From positions 74,965,823 through 75,029,822 of the forward strand of contig CM058239.1 in NCBI GenBank assembly GCA_030180135.1: 64,000 bases of DNA, in the 5' to 3' direction. Below are positions 53,502 through 64,000 of the stretch, one piece after another (position 1 is the first letter of the stretch; every line of letters begins with the position of its first letter). The DNA comes from Orychophragmus violaceus (taxonomy: Eukaryota > Streptophyta > Magnoliopsida > Brassicales > Brassicaceae). Below the pieces are notes generated by a model. The model had not been told where the DNA came from. It searched no databases and worked only from the letters and a program-made list of their open reading frames with translations. Made by a program: the position numbers and the translations under genes.

Positions 53502-55836
53502 TACATAATTTTGTTATAAATGTTATTGTGATAATCAACTTGTTGAAAATATCTTGTAGTCCAGTGGCGGATATGTTTTGTGGTGTCTCTCTAACGAGTT
53601 TTTGTACAGTGTTAATTTTTTTACCATTTAAAGATTTTTTACATAAGATACAGAGATGCAACAAAGAAACAAATTGACAAGTAAATTACCAGAAGAACAA
53701 CGATAAAGAACAACATACATACAAAGCGAAATAAGATAATCGGTTAGAGATGCTAAACATGAAGCACTGATATGAAACAGTACGGAAAAGCAGCAATCAC
53801 ACACAAAAGTGTAGACCACCCCGTATTGCCACATTTCAAGAAAACTGGAAATCTATCTTAGTTGTCACGAGCATCTTCCGGAGCCAGCCTTCAAACGCCA
53901 AAAAAATACATACAACTTCTCTGAAGACTAACGCGATCACCGGAACTGAACAACGGACCACCTTGCATCCGGCGGTAGGGAAGCTTCTATGGGCAGACAG
54001 CCTCTGACTGCTATTTTCGAAAACGCAAGCAAACTCAGGAACCGTCTCCCACAAAAAACTGATAGCCATTGCTACAGAACCGCCGCCTCTACAGAACCGC
54101 CCCATAACGCTCATCATCATCACATAGTCCCATACAAAGCCATCTCAACTGAAACACCACTCACAACCATGTGGCCTACTAGCCCAAGTCAAGGAAACGA
54201 ACACAATACCTACGGGTTCTTGAGCCACACCAGTAAGTAGAGACGCTGAGATAGCCAATAAATATATGAGCCAACTACGAGTTACCCGCCCAAGCCACCG
54301 TAAGAAAACTTTGCCAATAAGTTGTCAACATCGTAAGAAGAGAAGCATTCACCAATAAGACAATGCTGGGAAAGAATGGACCCGAATAATCCATACTGAC
54401 AAAGACTCCATATCCCAACCAACAGGACAACACAACACAAGATGGTAAGCCCCGCACTCTGAGCACCCGAGAGAAGATAACTCGTATCTGAAGACCTTTG
54501 GCGCAGGGAATTCATTCCCGAGAAACCCAAACACACCATTGATCACACCAAAGGCAACCACATCGAGCACCACCGCAGGAGAGCAAGCGGTGTCCCCTGC
54601 AAACGGTGGTCCGTGACAAAACCGTGAAGCCGAGGAGAGTTACTGCAACAATCAGGAGAAGCAGGCACATAACAAACTTGTTGGAAGAGACTAACCTAGC
54701 AAAGAGCCCGGAGAGAGGCCAAAGCAAGCGCCTGTACCGGAAAGAACCACAGTCTCAGCCGCCGGAAAAATTCCACTGCCGCCGCGAGACACAACACAAA
54801 CCTACCGGCAAAACCACCAAGAAAGAGAACAATCAAAGATCCAGATCCAAAGCAAGAAGGAGAGAAGAACCACAAAAACTCGCAAACCACCTCTTATGCA
54901 TCTCAGATTCCACTAAGATTTCAGATCCTGCACGAAGATGAGAAGCCGGCGCGACCAACGGCGAGCAACCCCGGCATCAGCTATTGCCGTCCTCACGTAG
55001 AGCAAACCACAAGAGAGGTCATCGTTGCACCATAACGCCACCGCCAAGCAACCGCCGATGTCACTACGACAGAGATCTACAACCAACACAATGGATCCGG
55101 AAATGGAATCCCACTCTCACACAAACCCAACCACCAACAAGAAAGCCGCAACGAGAAGAAGAATAGGGGTGCCCTCTCACGACGCCGGAAACATCCGGAC
55201 GTCGGAGAGGCTATGGGAGAGAACAAACACTGTCGATATCTACTTTTGGTAGAGAGAAAGTAAAGTGTGATGCGATCACCTTTTTTCCTTTTCCGAGAAC
55301 GCAAGAAAACTCAGGAACCTTCTTCTAACAAGGGTTTGATTTCCATTAAACACAATTTTTAATCAAATCACTAAAACGACCTCGTTTTGATCTCATCAAT
55401 TTACCAAAAATATACAAACCGGTCTTCCACGTGTCATCCTTTTCAGCATTCGTGAACGTAAAATCAGTTATGTTTACGGTTTTGAAGAAATTGACTTTCT
55501 TATTTTAAATTCAATTTATAGCTATGACATTAGGCAGTATGTCCTGTATGAAAACCTGTTTAGGAGATGATAAATTCATATGTAATTGGCTGTTTTCTCA
55601 GGTAGATTATAGAGGGATATATGAGATTGTTTTTTTGTCCAATGCGAACATTTGGGATCATTCCTCCTGAGTTGAACGATGAACACATACTAAATCTAAA
55701 TCTTCATTTTAGGGGTTAACTAGAATTTTCAAAGTCAAAAGATTGAAGTGTGAACTTAAATACCTAAATCCAAATCGAGAAGATGAAGAGATCTTTAGCG
55801 ATTACGTTTACGGCAGATAGATTTTATCATCGGAAT
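53502..55836. other. Unassigned host DNA between the Helitron end and copia C3
   Basis: From about 53640 to 55260 the base composition changes to GC-richer DNA. On the minus strand it has long but broken translations and a CT-rich start near 55260, which could be an old retroposon (LINE or Sadhu-like), but I cannot identify it. A 34-base stretch at 54014-54047 recurs diverged at 55289-55325. From 55330 the DNA is AT-rich, with AAAACGACCTCGTTTT and a CACGTG box near 55430, as in a promoter. No gene is supported. Confidence 0.35.
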
Positions 55837-55842
55837 TGTAAC
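55837..55842 (+). repeat. First bases of a D-type LTR, cut by C3
   Basis: TGTAAC at 55837-55842 and ACCCGCC after 63276 would together give the LTR start TGTAACACCCG when C3 and one copy of the GTAAC duplication are set aside. Confidence 0.75.
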
Positions 55843-56510
55843 TGAAGGATTAGGTGTTATTCAGGTTCAATTCCCAATTGCAACCTAGCACATAATCTTA
55901 AACAGATCTAGGTTCTTGTAACTGAATCATAAACACAAACCTGGACATTACCTTTTGCAGCGGAATGATTGTAATGTCGAGATCAACGAACAGATGATTA
56001 CCTGTTCCTCCTTGGTATCCACACGCTTACAAGCACGGATGGCTGCTAGACCGGATGGAATTCAACCAGAGAGAGAGAGAGAGGAGCCTACGGCTGAGTC
56101 TCTCCAAAATCGCAGGAAACAAAAGAATTACCAGGGTTTCTCAACCCTTGTTGCCTTCTTATTTCACTAATGGGCCCAAGTTTAATTAATCAATTAAACT
56201 AATGGTCCATTAGACTTTTGGGCCCAAGACACAAATCAGACAAAGCCCATTTGTTGTCTGCCCATCTCTCTGTACAAATACAGTAAATGCCACTGCATCT
56301 TACCGTATTAATTCCATCTTAACTTTCCCGTTAGCTATGGTGTGTGACCCTTTGGGATCATACAATACTGGTAATAAGTCCTAAACTTATAGATCAAGAG
56401 CGGACTCTAGCAAGCCATCATGATCACCCAGTATTTATGACTTATGTCTGATCTCGACACTTATCATACTTTCTAGAGATAGTACGGTAGATTTCAGGAC
56501 ATTCCCAACA
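55843..56510 (-). repeat. 3' LTR of copia C3
   Basis: The LTR runs from TGAAGGATTA to TCCCAACA on the + strand. It is followed by ATCTCCCACTTG, the complement of the polypurine tract. Confidence 0.93.
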
Positions 56511-57779
56511 ATCTCCCACTTGTACTGGAATCCTACAAAGGACATTCCCAACAATCTTCCGATTGTACTGGAATCCTACATTCCCTAATCCTTTTGTCTC
56601 AATATCTCGATCTGGCATAAGGCAAGATGCGTGTCATCCTTATATAGCCAGACCATGTTTATCGGACCAGATTTGATACTGACAATTCAAACGACTTGGG
56701 AAAGTCCGTTTGGGAATGGCCATTCTCTTACCAGCTATCAAATCTCCGATTGGCCTAGAGATATTACCTCCGTTAAACGGGAGGGACAAATCCCATCTTG
56801 TTCCATCACTATGAACTACACAATTCATAATACACCCAACCAAGGTCCGTATAGCTCCCAGTTACGAAACAGCGTTAGACAATGATCAAAGCGCATTACT
56901 CCATGTGCAGCCACATGCATGCGAACTCAGGTCTAAGGACTATACTCTATAGTCGTATATGAGAACTTCTTATGACACAGATATTAATATCTTGCAGAGT
57001 TCTCATCTTGCGGGCCATGTCCGGTCATATGCTCCCCTACATATACCTATGTGTCGACTTTGATGCCGCGCATATATGACCCCTCGAAACTTGGTCATAA
57101 GTCTCAACACAATCTAGTCTCAAGTGGTTGTTGGTGTTCCAATTCAACAACCTTCGACTATGGACACTATGATTTATGTCACTTCGTTAAATATGGGGTT
57201 TCAGGATCAAGTCAACTCATGTACTTCGATGGCCCATATATAATGACATGAATCATTTTGGAACGATTATTTATATCACAGTTAAAATAATCCAGAAATC
57301 ATAGATTTCATAAACATAAAATAAAATGTTTACATGAACCTTTCAAAACAACTAAGTAAAGCCCTTTACAAACTCCCACTGAAATTAAGACTACATCTTA
57401 ATTTCACTCATCCTACAGCTACAGTCCGCGACTCGTGCTTAGGCATAAGGAGTGGCTTCGTTAATAGATTAGCAACTTTCTCATTCGATGAAACTTGCTT
57501 ATCTACCTAACACCTCTGTCATTTATCTCACGGAATAGGTTACACCTATCCTCAAGGTGTTTGGACCTATGATGTGCAGCTAGTTTCATCTATGCTGGGA
57601 ATCACATCAAGTTCAGTGATGAACTCTTCTTTCCAAACAACCTCTTTCGCCGCTTCTCAAGCTGCGAAATGTTCAGCTTAAGTCATGGAGTCAGCAACAG
57701 TGCCTTGCACCGCCAGTTAGACACAAGATATAGCCGGACTGTGACCAGGAATTATCTTTGTCTATTGGAAACTTGCCTT
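56511..57779 (-). other. Long 3' non-coding part of copia C3
   Basis: Between the LTR and the last pol fragment I see no gene. A partial local repeat, ACATTCCCAAC followed by AATCT, occurs at 56499 and 56541. This part is longer than the 3' untranslated part of C2. Confidence 0.5.
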
Positions 57780-58073
57780 TCAGACTCTATCGACTTGTAG
57801 CACCTCACTTTCTCCGTAAACCAAGAACTTATCCTTAGTATTCCTCAAATACTTCAGAATATTCTTTACGGCAATCCAGTGATTCTTTGCTGGATTTGAC
57901 TGGTCTTTACTTGTCTTGCTTAGCATTAAAGCAACATCAAAACAAGTATGTGTCATGGCATACATGATAGATCCAATTGCCGTCGCATATGGAATCCTAT
58001 CCATGCATTCAAGCTCAGCAGTTATCGCAGGACAATGTATCTTGCTTAATGAATTTCCATGTGACATTGGCAT
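57780..58073 (-). pseudogene. RNase H side fragment of copia C3 pol
   Basis: The 97-residue stretch contains PYATAIGSIMYAMTHTCFDV and NHWIAVKNILKYLRNTKD, the typical copia region between RT and RNase H. The RNase H acidic motifs that should follow are not found. Confidence 0.75.
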
Positions 58074-58179
58074 AAAGCCCTTCTTGGATTGCTGATTACG
58101 TGTAGGACTTTGTCAATTTAAGAATCCTGACTTTGTCCTACCAGCTCTTTTGGATCTTTATCTTTAGATCCAAAATCCA

Positions 58180-58562
58180 AGAACTACGTGGCTTTACCCA
58201 TGTCAATCACAAAACCAACTCCCAAGCCAGTCCTTTACCGACTGCAGCATTGGAACGTTATTTTCGAGAATCAGTATGTCATCGACATACACTATGAGAA
58301 ATGCAATATTGCTCCCACATATCTATTAGTAAACGCACAGTTCCGCTTCGTTCCTGTTCAAGTCAAAACCTTGACTACTTCAACAGAACGAAGATTCCAA
58401 CTCCGATATGTTTGCTTCCATCCATGAATGGATCAATGAAGCTAACTTACACATAGTGTAATTTTCGGAGTCTGGGCTTACTTTCGCTTCTGTGAATTTC
58501 GCAGGTTCGTCACTTTCAATGATCATCAGATCATGGCAACTTTCAATGATCATCAGGGTCAA
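58180..58562 (-). pseudogene. Reverse transcriptase fragments of copia C3
   Basis: On the minus strand LIVYVDDILIL (catalytic YVDD box) lies near 58262-58294. A stretch before the RT core (EPAKFTEAKVSPDSE) lies at 58380-58562. Much of the RT palm is deleted, and stops are frequent. Confidence 0.7.
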
Positions 58563-59167
58563 CTAATGACGAGAAATCACTCTCGGATTAGTGACTGATT
58601 CATTTTTATCTGCGAACTTCAGGCTCTACAGGTGTAGATTCTACAGAAATCTGTAAATTCATCCGTTGCTCTCCCTCAACAGGTTGAGCAGTCTCCTGTA
58701 TTTCTCGAATTTCTTCGAGTTATACTTTTACTCCCACTGTTCTTCTTGGAAAGTAACTTCCCTTCTTAGAAAACAGAATGGACGTAAAAGTAACAAGCCT
58801 TGGTTTCCCTAGGACAACCAGCGAAGTAGCACAACTACAAATACTCAGTAAAGACGAATTTGGATCGATTCCAATCCACATTTACGTGGTGTCTTTCAAC
58901 TGATATTGGTGGAACTATTTCAGCGTAAACTTAGATATTTCTTGAGCGCTATTTTAGAGAATATCATGGAAGATTCGTGTGACTCATCTTTAATCATTTC
59001 TTATAAGATCTGATTCATTCTCACAGAAACACCTCTAGGTTTTCAGGAGAAATGAGCTGTGAAACGACTTCACACTCATTCAGATGATCACACAATCAAT
59101 GACTTAAGTATTCTCACTCGTGATCTAATCCAGAGTCTTAATACTTCTGTCATTCAGATTCTATACT

Positions 59168-59404
59168 TCATTCTGGAACTCTTTCGACCATGTCAAAGAA
59201 TTCCGACTTGTGTCTCATCAAATGAACACAGTCACACTCACTGAAGTAATCAGTAGAGACAATGAAGTACAGGAAATTTTCTCTGGCATTACTGCTCATC
59301 GGACCACATACATGAGTATGTTCAATCTCCAATAAGCCTTTGGGCCTTTCTCTAGCTCGGCTAAGATGGGCCCTTTGTCTTTTGGTCCAGTAAGCAGAAT
59401 TCAA
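59168..59404 (-). pseudogene. Integrase fragment of copia C3
   Basis: This minus-strand piece contains LLEIEHTHVCGPM, the region of the first catalytic aspartate (altered here), and NFLYFIVSTDYFSE. The zinc domain and the glutamate motif are missing. Confidence 0.65.
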
Positions 59405-59767
59405 GTCTCATAAGATATCCATTCAAATGAGCCCAAAAGTCCATAACTATGGGGTTTCTGAATCCGACTTACTCTTTGACCAAAACATTTATGCCAAGAA
59501 AAATCAGGTTTAATTCATCAGATTTAAACCAATTCGGTATTTATGTTACATTTAGGCACTCTTTGGTTTAATATATAAAACCCATTCCTTGAATAGGGTG
59601 CTACAATTATCATTTCATTAAGATCAAAAGAACAAAACTTGTCTTTTATCAAAACGAAAAACATTCAAATTCTTACAAGAAAATGAAAGACAACTCTGCT
59701 TAAAGCAGGTACATTGTAGCAATTACTTAATAAAACCAAGCCTCAAAGGCATCTACAAGTGAAAACC

Positions 59768-60787
59768 CTATGGCTGAGGCAGCTTCCCAAGCTCCTTCCA
59801 GACACGCAGTTCCACTTGCCCTTCCTTCAACGTTCTACTGTTGCTCAGGCTCTGCATATTATAACAAATATCAGTGCCACAACCAGTATCCAATACCTTT
59901 AAGGTATAACTTGAAGTAATAACATGAATACCTGAGGAAGTAGTCTCATACATCGACTTCAACTCCTCATAATCTTCCATGAATTTAATGCAATCTCTTT
60001 TCCAATGCCCAGTCTCTTTACAGTAGCAGCACTTATCAACGTAAGAGATATCTGACTCGGGCTCAGAAGACACACGCTTGCCATGATTCAAAATCTGGAC
60101 AACTTTGTCTTCACCCTTGTCAGCATTATGTTTAGTAAACCTACCCTTCTCGTTCATGAGATTGTACAGGGTACTCTTCACGTTTGGCTCAACTGTCTTG
60201 AGCATGTCATGCAGTTCAGTCAACGTCTTCGTTAAGCCTTTCTTGATATAGTCCCTTACGAACTTATCATAGCTTGACGGCAGTGACTGCAGAATGATAT
60301 CAGTTGCCAATTCTTGGCTAACTGGATAATCCAGTTTCCTCAGGTTATCAACGTAACCCATTATTTTACTGATATGAGGACTTACTGGATGATCCATCGG
60401 TAGCTTGCAGCTAGTGAGAGATTTAACCAACTGGTATCTCTCCACTCTAACCTGCTCCTGAAATTTCAATTTCAGGCTGCTGATCATCTCTATTGGCGAC
60501 TCCATGTTCTCATATTGCTTCCGCAACTCTGAGTCCATGGTAGCCAATATCAGACCACGCACATCTACCGCATCATTATAATGCTTATTCCAAGCATTAT
60601 ATACTGCATGACTGGCTTTGGATCCGATCCTCTCGGGGAGAGCTTTCTCAAGGACATAGTCCTTTCTCTCATGCCTGAGGACTAGCCTCAGGTTCCGTAA
60701 CCAAGTCAAGAAATTTGATCCGTTCAGTTTATCCATCTCAAGGACAGACCGGATCGAGAAAGTGTTTTGATTGTTTGTGCTTGTCAT
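59768..60787 (-). CDS. gag and protease start of copia C3
   Basis: This is an open frame of 339 residues from MTSTNNQNTF. The copia gag core has LNGSNFLTWLRNLRLVLRHE and LPSSYDKFVRDYIKKGL. A zinc knuckle CCYCKETGHWKRDC follows near residue 250, and the protease centre VLDTGCGTDICYN near residue 297. The frame ends 40 residues later, so protease is truncated. It is the only long intact frame of C3, fitting an element that supplies or keeps only gag. Confidence 0.8.
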   Translation of the reverse strand: MTSTNNQNTFSIRSVLEMDKLNGSNFLTWLRNLRLVLRHERKDYVLEKALPERIGSKASHAVYNAWNKHYNDAVDVRGLILATMDSELRKQYENMESPIEMISSLKLKFQEQVRVERYQLVKSLTSCKLPMDHPVSPHISKIMGYVDNLRKLDYPVSQELATDIILQSLPSSYDKFVRDYIKKGLTKTLTELHDMLKTVEPNVKSTLYNLMNEKGRFTKHNADKGEDKVVQILNHGKRVSSEPESDISYVDKCCYCKETGHWKRDCIKFMEDYEELKSMYETTSSGIHVITSSYTLKVLDTGCGTDICYNMQSLSNSRTLKEGQVELRVWKELGKLPQP

Positions 60788-62589
60788 AGCTGAAATTTAG
60801 AGATAAATAGAGTTTTAGTTATTTAGTTCATAAAAGAGTAATCTTAATAACTTATAAGAAAACTCGCATTGCATTCAAAATTTCTTTGTTTAACCTCAAA
60901 AAAATGCAATGATTCCGAGACCCATGTTCAGCTAAATCCAAAGTGGGCCACTGGCCGTCACCCGGAATTAGCTTTACTTGGTAAGCATACACACAGCTAG
61001 TTATAACCAATAACTCTCGGTTGTGAATTGGACCCGAGGCCCAAATTCACCAGATGTCTCAAGGCCCGGGACTCCCGATGGCCCAGTCAAGGAAACCAAT
61101 CTCTTACAGCCAAATAATCACTAAAATCTGGGACTCCCAATGAAATTAGTGACTATATACTACTTTACTTACGCGAAAACAGACACCTCACACTGTAAGC
61201 CATATCTGTAATCAAATAAGCGTTAAGTAGCTGACAAGACTGGAAAGACATCCAAGCTTGATATTGTTTTTGAGGATTTTTAAGTTTTATTTCCAAAAAT
61301 AGAAGATTACTATTTTGGGAAACTTTCTTATTTTAGAAACTTTCTAAATTTAGTAACTTACTAAAAATAGAAATTTCTAATTTTAATATTTTATAAATAT
61401 TTTCGGGTTGGGTCACAAATTATAGGCCCAATTCTTGGCCCAAGACCATAGAATTCCAGTTGGCCCAATAATTTGACATAACCGATTCGGTTTATTAATT
61501 CTGGTCCAAGACCAAATTAACTATCAAAACCATCGGTTATCTACTAAACCAGACCAGCTCTAAATTATTTGGTCCAACCAAATCAAACTTAGACCAGCCT
61601 TCGGTTTAGGTTAAAATTCAATTTTATGAATTTAAATCCGGTTTAACCAGAAATTAAATAATACCAAGTATTAAATTATTTCCAGCAAACCGCGATTTGG
61701 GTTAACCGCTTGAACCACCAATAAATTGGATCGGTTCAGTTAAATCCAAAACCGGGAAGAAACACCTAGTGTTTTAGCCAATTTGATTTAACTTGCGGTT
61801 TTAGGCTTTAAACACACAATTAACCGCCAATTAAATGGACCGGTTTAATCGGTGTGGTTTTGGGCAACGAACCGCGAAGCTCGGTATAACCGATTGACAA
61901 TTCGCGGGACGTAAAATTTTAATGGGCCAAACAATCGGATCCTTGATCCAATTCGGCCCATTAACGCAATTGTGGACCATTATCCATCCGAGGCCCAATG
62001 ATCCAATGCGGCTGCGGTTGCTCACGATCACATCCGATCGATCATCGCAACCCGCGATCATATCGGCTCTCGGTATAACGGCTCGATCATCGCAACGCAC
62101 GGACCCAAGCCTCACGATCATCTCAATCGATCTCAGCAAGCCACGTGATCGATGATCGGTCTCGGCAAGTTTCACAATCGCATGAATGTTGCATCGAAAT
62201 AGCAACGATCGCAACATCGGGTTAATTCATTCCCATTCATATATTGAAACGATCGGCTTAGCAACGACCCCTTTTAAGGGCACACGCACGGCACACGCTT
62301 ACATTCATCGTGAGCGCAGTAATACATTCAATAATAGAATGGAGAACACTAGCAACATAATAGCAACGAATCATCTTTGGCCAATGACAAGCGATTCATT
62401 CAATTATTAACATACGATTTTAACATCGGAAGAAGGGTTCATCAACTAACGATCTTTCTCATTAAAAACGGCTCACCATGATCATTATTAATAACGAAAT
62501 TGCAACGCCCATTCGATAATGACCAAAAACAAGGTTTTTCATTAGTCAATTTTCATATGATCCAATTTCACAAGAAACTAATGACCTTA
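60788..62589 (-). other. Long leader of copia C3
   Basis: About 1.8 kb lies between the primer site and gag without a recognised gene. It is rich in GGCCCAA-type words (near 61025, 61430 and 61460) and, at 62020-62160, in GATCATCGCAACG-like repeats. It could be captured DNA or a structured leader. Confidence 0.5.
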
Positions 62590-62601
62590 GCTCTGATACC
62601 A
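62590..62601 (-). other. Primer-binding site of copia C3
   Basis: On the minus strand this reads TGGTATCAGAGC, one base from the LTR at 62603. It is the tRNA-Met type. Confidence 0.88.
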
Positions 62602-62602
62602 C

Positions 62603-63271
62603 TGAAGGATTATGGTGTTATTCAGGTTCAATTCCCAATTGCAACCTAGCACATAATCTTAAACAGATCTAGGTTCTTGTAACTGAATCATAAACACAAA
62701 CCTGGACATTACCTTTTGCAGCGGAATGATTGTAATGTCGAGATCAACGAACAGATGATTACCTGTTCCTCCTTGGTATCCACACGCTTACAAGCACGGA
62801 TGGCTGCTAGACCGGATGGAATTCAACCAGAGAGAGAGAGAGAGGAGCCTACGGCTGAGTCTCTCCAAAATCGCAGGAAACAAAAGAATTACCATGGTTT
62901 CTCAACCCTTGTTGCCTTCTTATTTCACTAATGGGCCCAAGTTTAATTAATCAATTAAACTAATGGTCCATTAGACTTTTGGGCCCAAGACACAAATCAG
63001 ACAAAGCCCATTTGTTGTCTGCCCATCTCTCTGTACAAATACAGTAAATGCCACTGCATCTTACCGTATTAATTCCATCTTAACTTTCCCGTTAGCTATG
63101 GTGTGTGACCCTTTGGGATCATACAATACTGGTAATAAGTCCTAAACTTATAGATCAAGAGCGGACTCTAGCAAGCCATCATGATCACCCAGTATTTATG
63201 ACTTATGTCTGATCTCGACACTTATCATACTTTCTAGAGATAGTACGGTAGATTTCAGGACATTCCCAACA
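62603..63271 (-). repeat. 5' LTR of copia C3
   Basis: This is the 669-base partner of 55843-56510. The target duplication GTAAC follows at 63272-63276. Confidence 0.93.
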
Positions 63272-64000
63272 GTAACACCCGCCTCCCGGCGAACTGGAGA
63301 CGCGGCATTAGGACGCCCGTTGAACCGAAGACGGTCCAACCGGGACGCCATCTCAACTGGTCCCAGGAACCCGGCGCTTCCTTCGTATTCAAATCCACCA
63401 ATCACGTCACTCGATCAATCAACCTGCATTCGGACCTGCGAGGGAAAAAGAAGGGAAAAGGAAAAGGAGGCTTGAGTAATTGTTTCAAACACAATTACCC
63501 AGTGAGGGCGGACTATGGAATCCGCGATCCCGGCTTACGCCACACAACTACGACTCACAAGTCCTAAGCTAATATCACCTTGCAAACATCAACCGAAGGC
63601 TTTCATCACACAACCTATGTCCCAATGGACTACTACGAAATGAAAACGCTAACAAATCGACCACAGAGTGCATTAAAATAAACAGCTCTGAAGCCCGCCA
63701 TTGGCCCCGGAGCCCAACTCGAACTCCAACTCCAACTCCAACGAAATCGGAGGGCTCGCCGAAACCCCCCTTTACGACGATACAAGGGTTGTGTACCAAA
63801 ACTCGTTATATGCAAGCCGTCACGAAACACCCTTTCGGGGGCCCTACCACAGTTCTAAACCCTTCAAGTCCATCCAGCACAAACAACGTTTTCAGTTTAG
63901 CGATAATCTAACATTCTACGTTCTGCAAACAATCACGTTGAGATCTCTACTACCCTAGACTACCTAGGAAAGACAACATTAACGAAGGACTATCGTCCGG
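63272..64000 (+). repeat. D-type LTR, plus strand, running off the window
   Basis: From 63277 to about 63590 it matches the reverse complement of fragment D (20413-20806). The remaining 400 bases have no partner in the window. A short CCAACT/AACTCC simple repeat lies at 63714-63741. No coding region is seen. It is probably the 5' LTR of a gypsy-like element that continues past the window. Confidence 0.65.

Larger units (their letters stand above)
55843..63271 (-). mobile_element. Copia element C3: recent insertion with decayed pol
   Basis: This 7.4-kb minus-strand Ty1/copia element has LTRs 55843-56510 (668 bases) and 62603-63271 (669) and a target duplication GTAAC (55838-55842, 63272-63276). 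Only two differences were noticed between the LTRs (one inserted base near 55852/62613 and G/T near 56135). Gag and the protease start are nearly intact, but integrase, RT and RNase H survive only as short pieces, and pol totals about 2.3 kb of mostly broken sequence. An unusual leader of about 1.8 kb precedes gag. The RNase H style resembles the Tork group. Confidence 0.92.

Noticed and set aside
53640..55260. A membrane protein gene on the minus strand
   Set aside because: The hydrophobic, Cys/Trp-rich translations are broken into many short frames and look like non-coding, CT-rich repeat DNA read in frame.

Overview
The window is plant nuclear DNA, most probably from a Brassicaceae species and from gene-poor (pericentromere-like) heterochromatin. 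The evidence is nested Ty1/copia and Ty3/gypsy retrotransposons with tRNA-Met or tRNA-Asp type primer-binding sites, a Helitron-type 3' end, and two intron-containing plant gene fragments (p23 co-chaperone and PP2A catalytic subunit). No intact host gene was found. The species call is an inference from element style and the p23/PP2A relics. No database search was possible.

Layout. (1) 1-20412: a damaged Ty3/gypsy chromovirus-like element on the + strand (element B). Its 5' LTR is split by a young gag-only LTR element (A, 72-5131, target duplication TTTCC). The LTR-PBS-gag part of B is tandemly triplicated with an exact 2083-base period (5271-11519). Its integrase is cut by a minus-strand copia element (C1, 14388-19038), which is followed by an exact 3 x 398-base array (18954-20147) and a remnant of B's 3' LTR (20152-20412). 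(2) 20413-20806: LTR-like fragment D on the minus strand. (3) 20807-53501: an older host segment holding p23 and PP2A gene fragments on the + strand and closing with a Helitron-like 3' terminus at 53501. It is now split by copia C2 (21058-26640, TSD GTTTC), a minus-strand Tat-type gypsy (E1, 27469-35653, TSD GAACT) and a plus-strand Tat-type gypsy (E2, 35956 to about 52630). The 3' LTR of E2 is itself split by an Athila-like non-autonomous element (F, 47291-52549, TSD ATACT). (4) 53502-55836: unassigned DNA. (5) 55837-64000: a plus-strand D-type LTR whose sixth base is hit by copia C3 (55843-63271, TSD GTAAC).

How the parts relate. Each autonomous-type element carries recognisable gag, protease, RT, RNase H and integrase domains, but nearly all have stops or frameshifts. 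A (no pol) and C3 (pol largely gone) nevertheless have identical or almost identical LTRs, so both were probably copied recently by proteins supplied in trans. E1 and E2 each carry a second gene antisense to pol between integrase and the 3' LTR. This gene has apparent introns, a coiled-coil C-terminal part and its own TATA-like box. It is an arrangement known in the Tat lineage.

Most worth a second look: the palindromic TCGATCGA motif in element F, repeated at least 16 times and mostly in pairs 19-22 bases apart; the gag frame of A that runs through the U3 of its own LTR and stops inside the TATA box; the two exact threefold amplifications inside B; the p23-PP2A chimera; and the related repeat tracts downstream of the antisense genes of E1 and E2.
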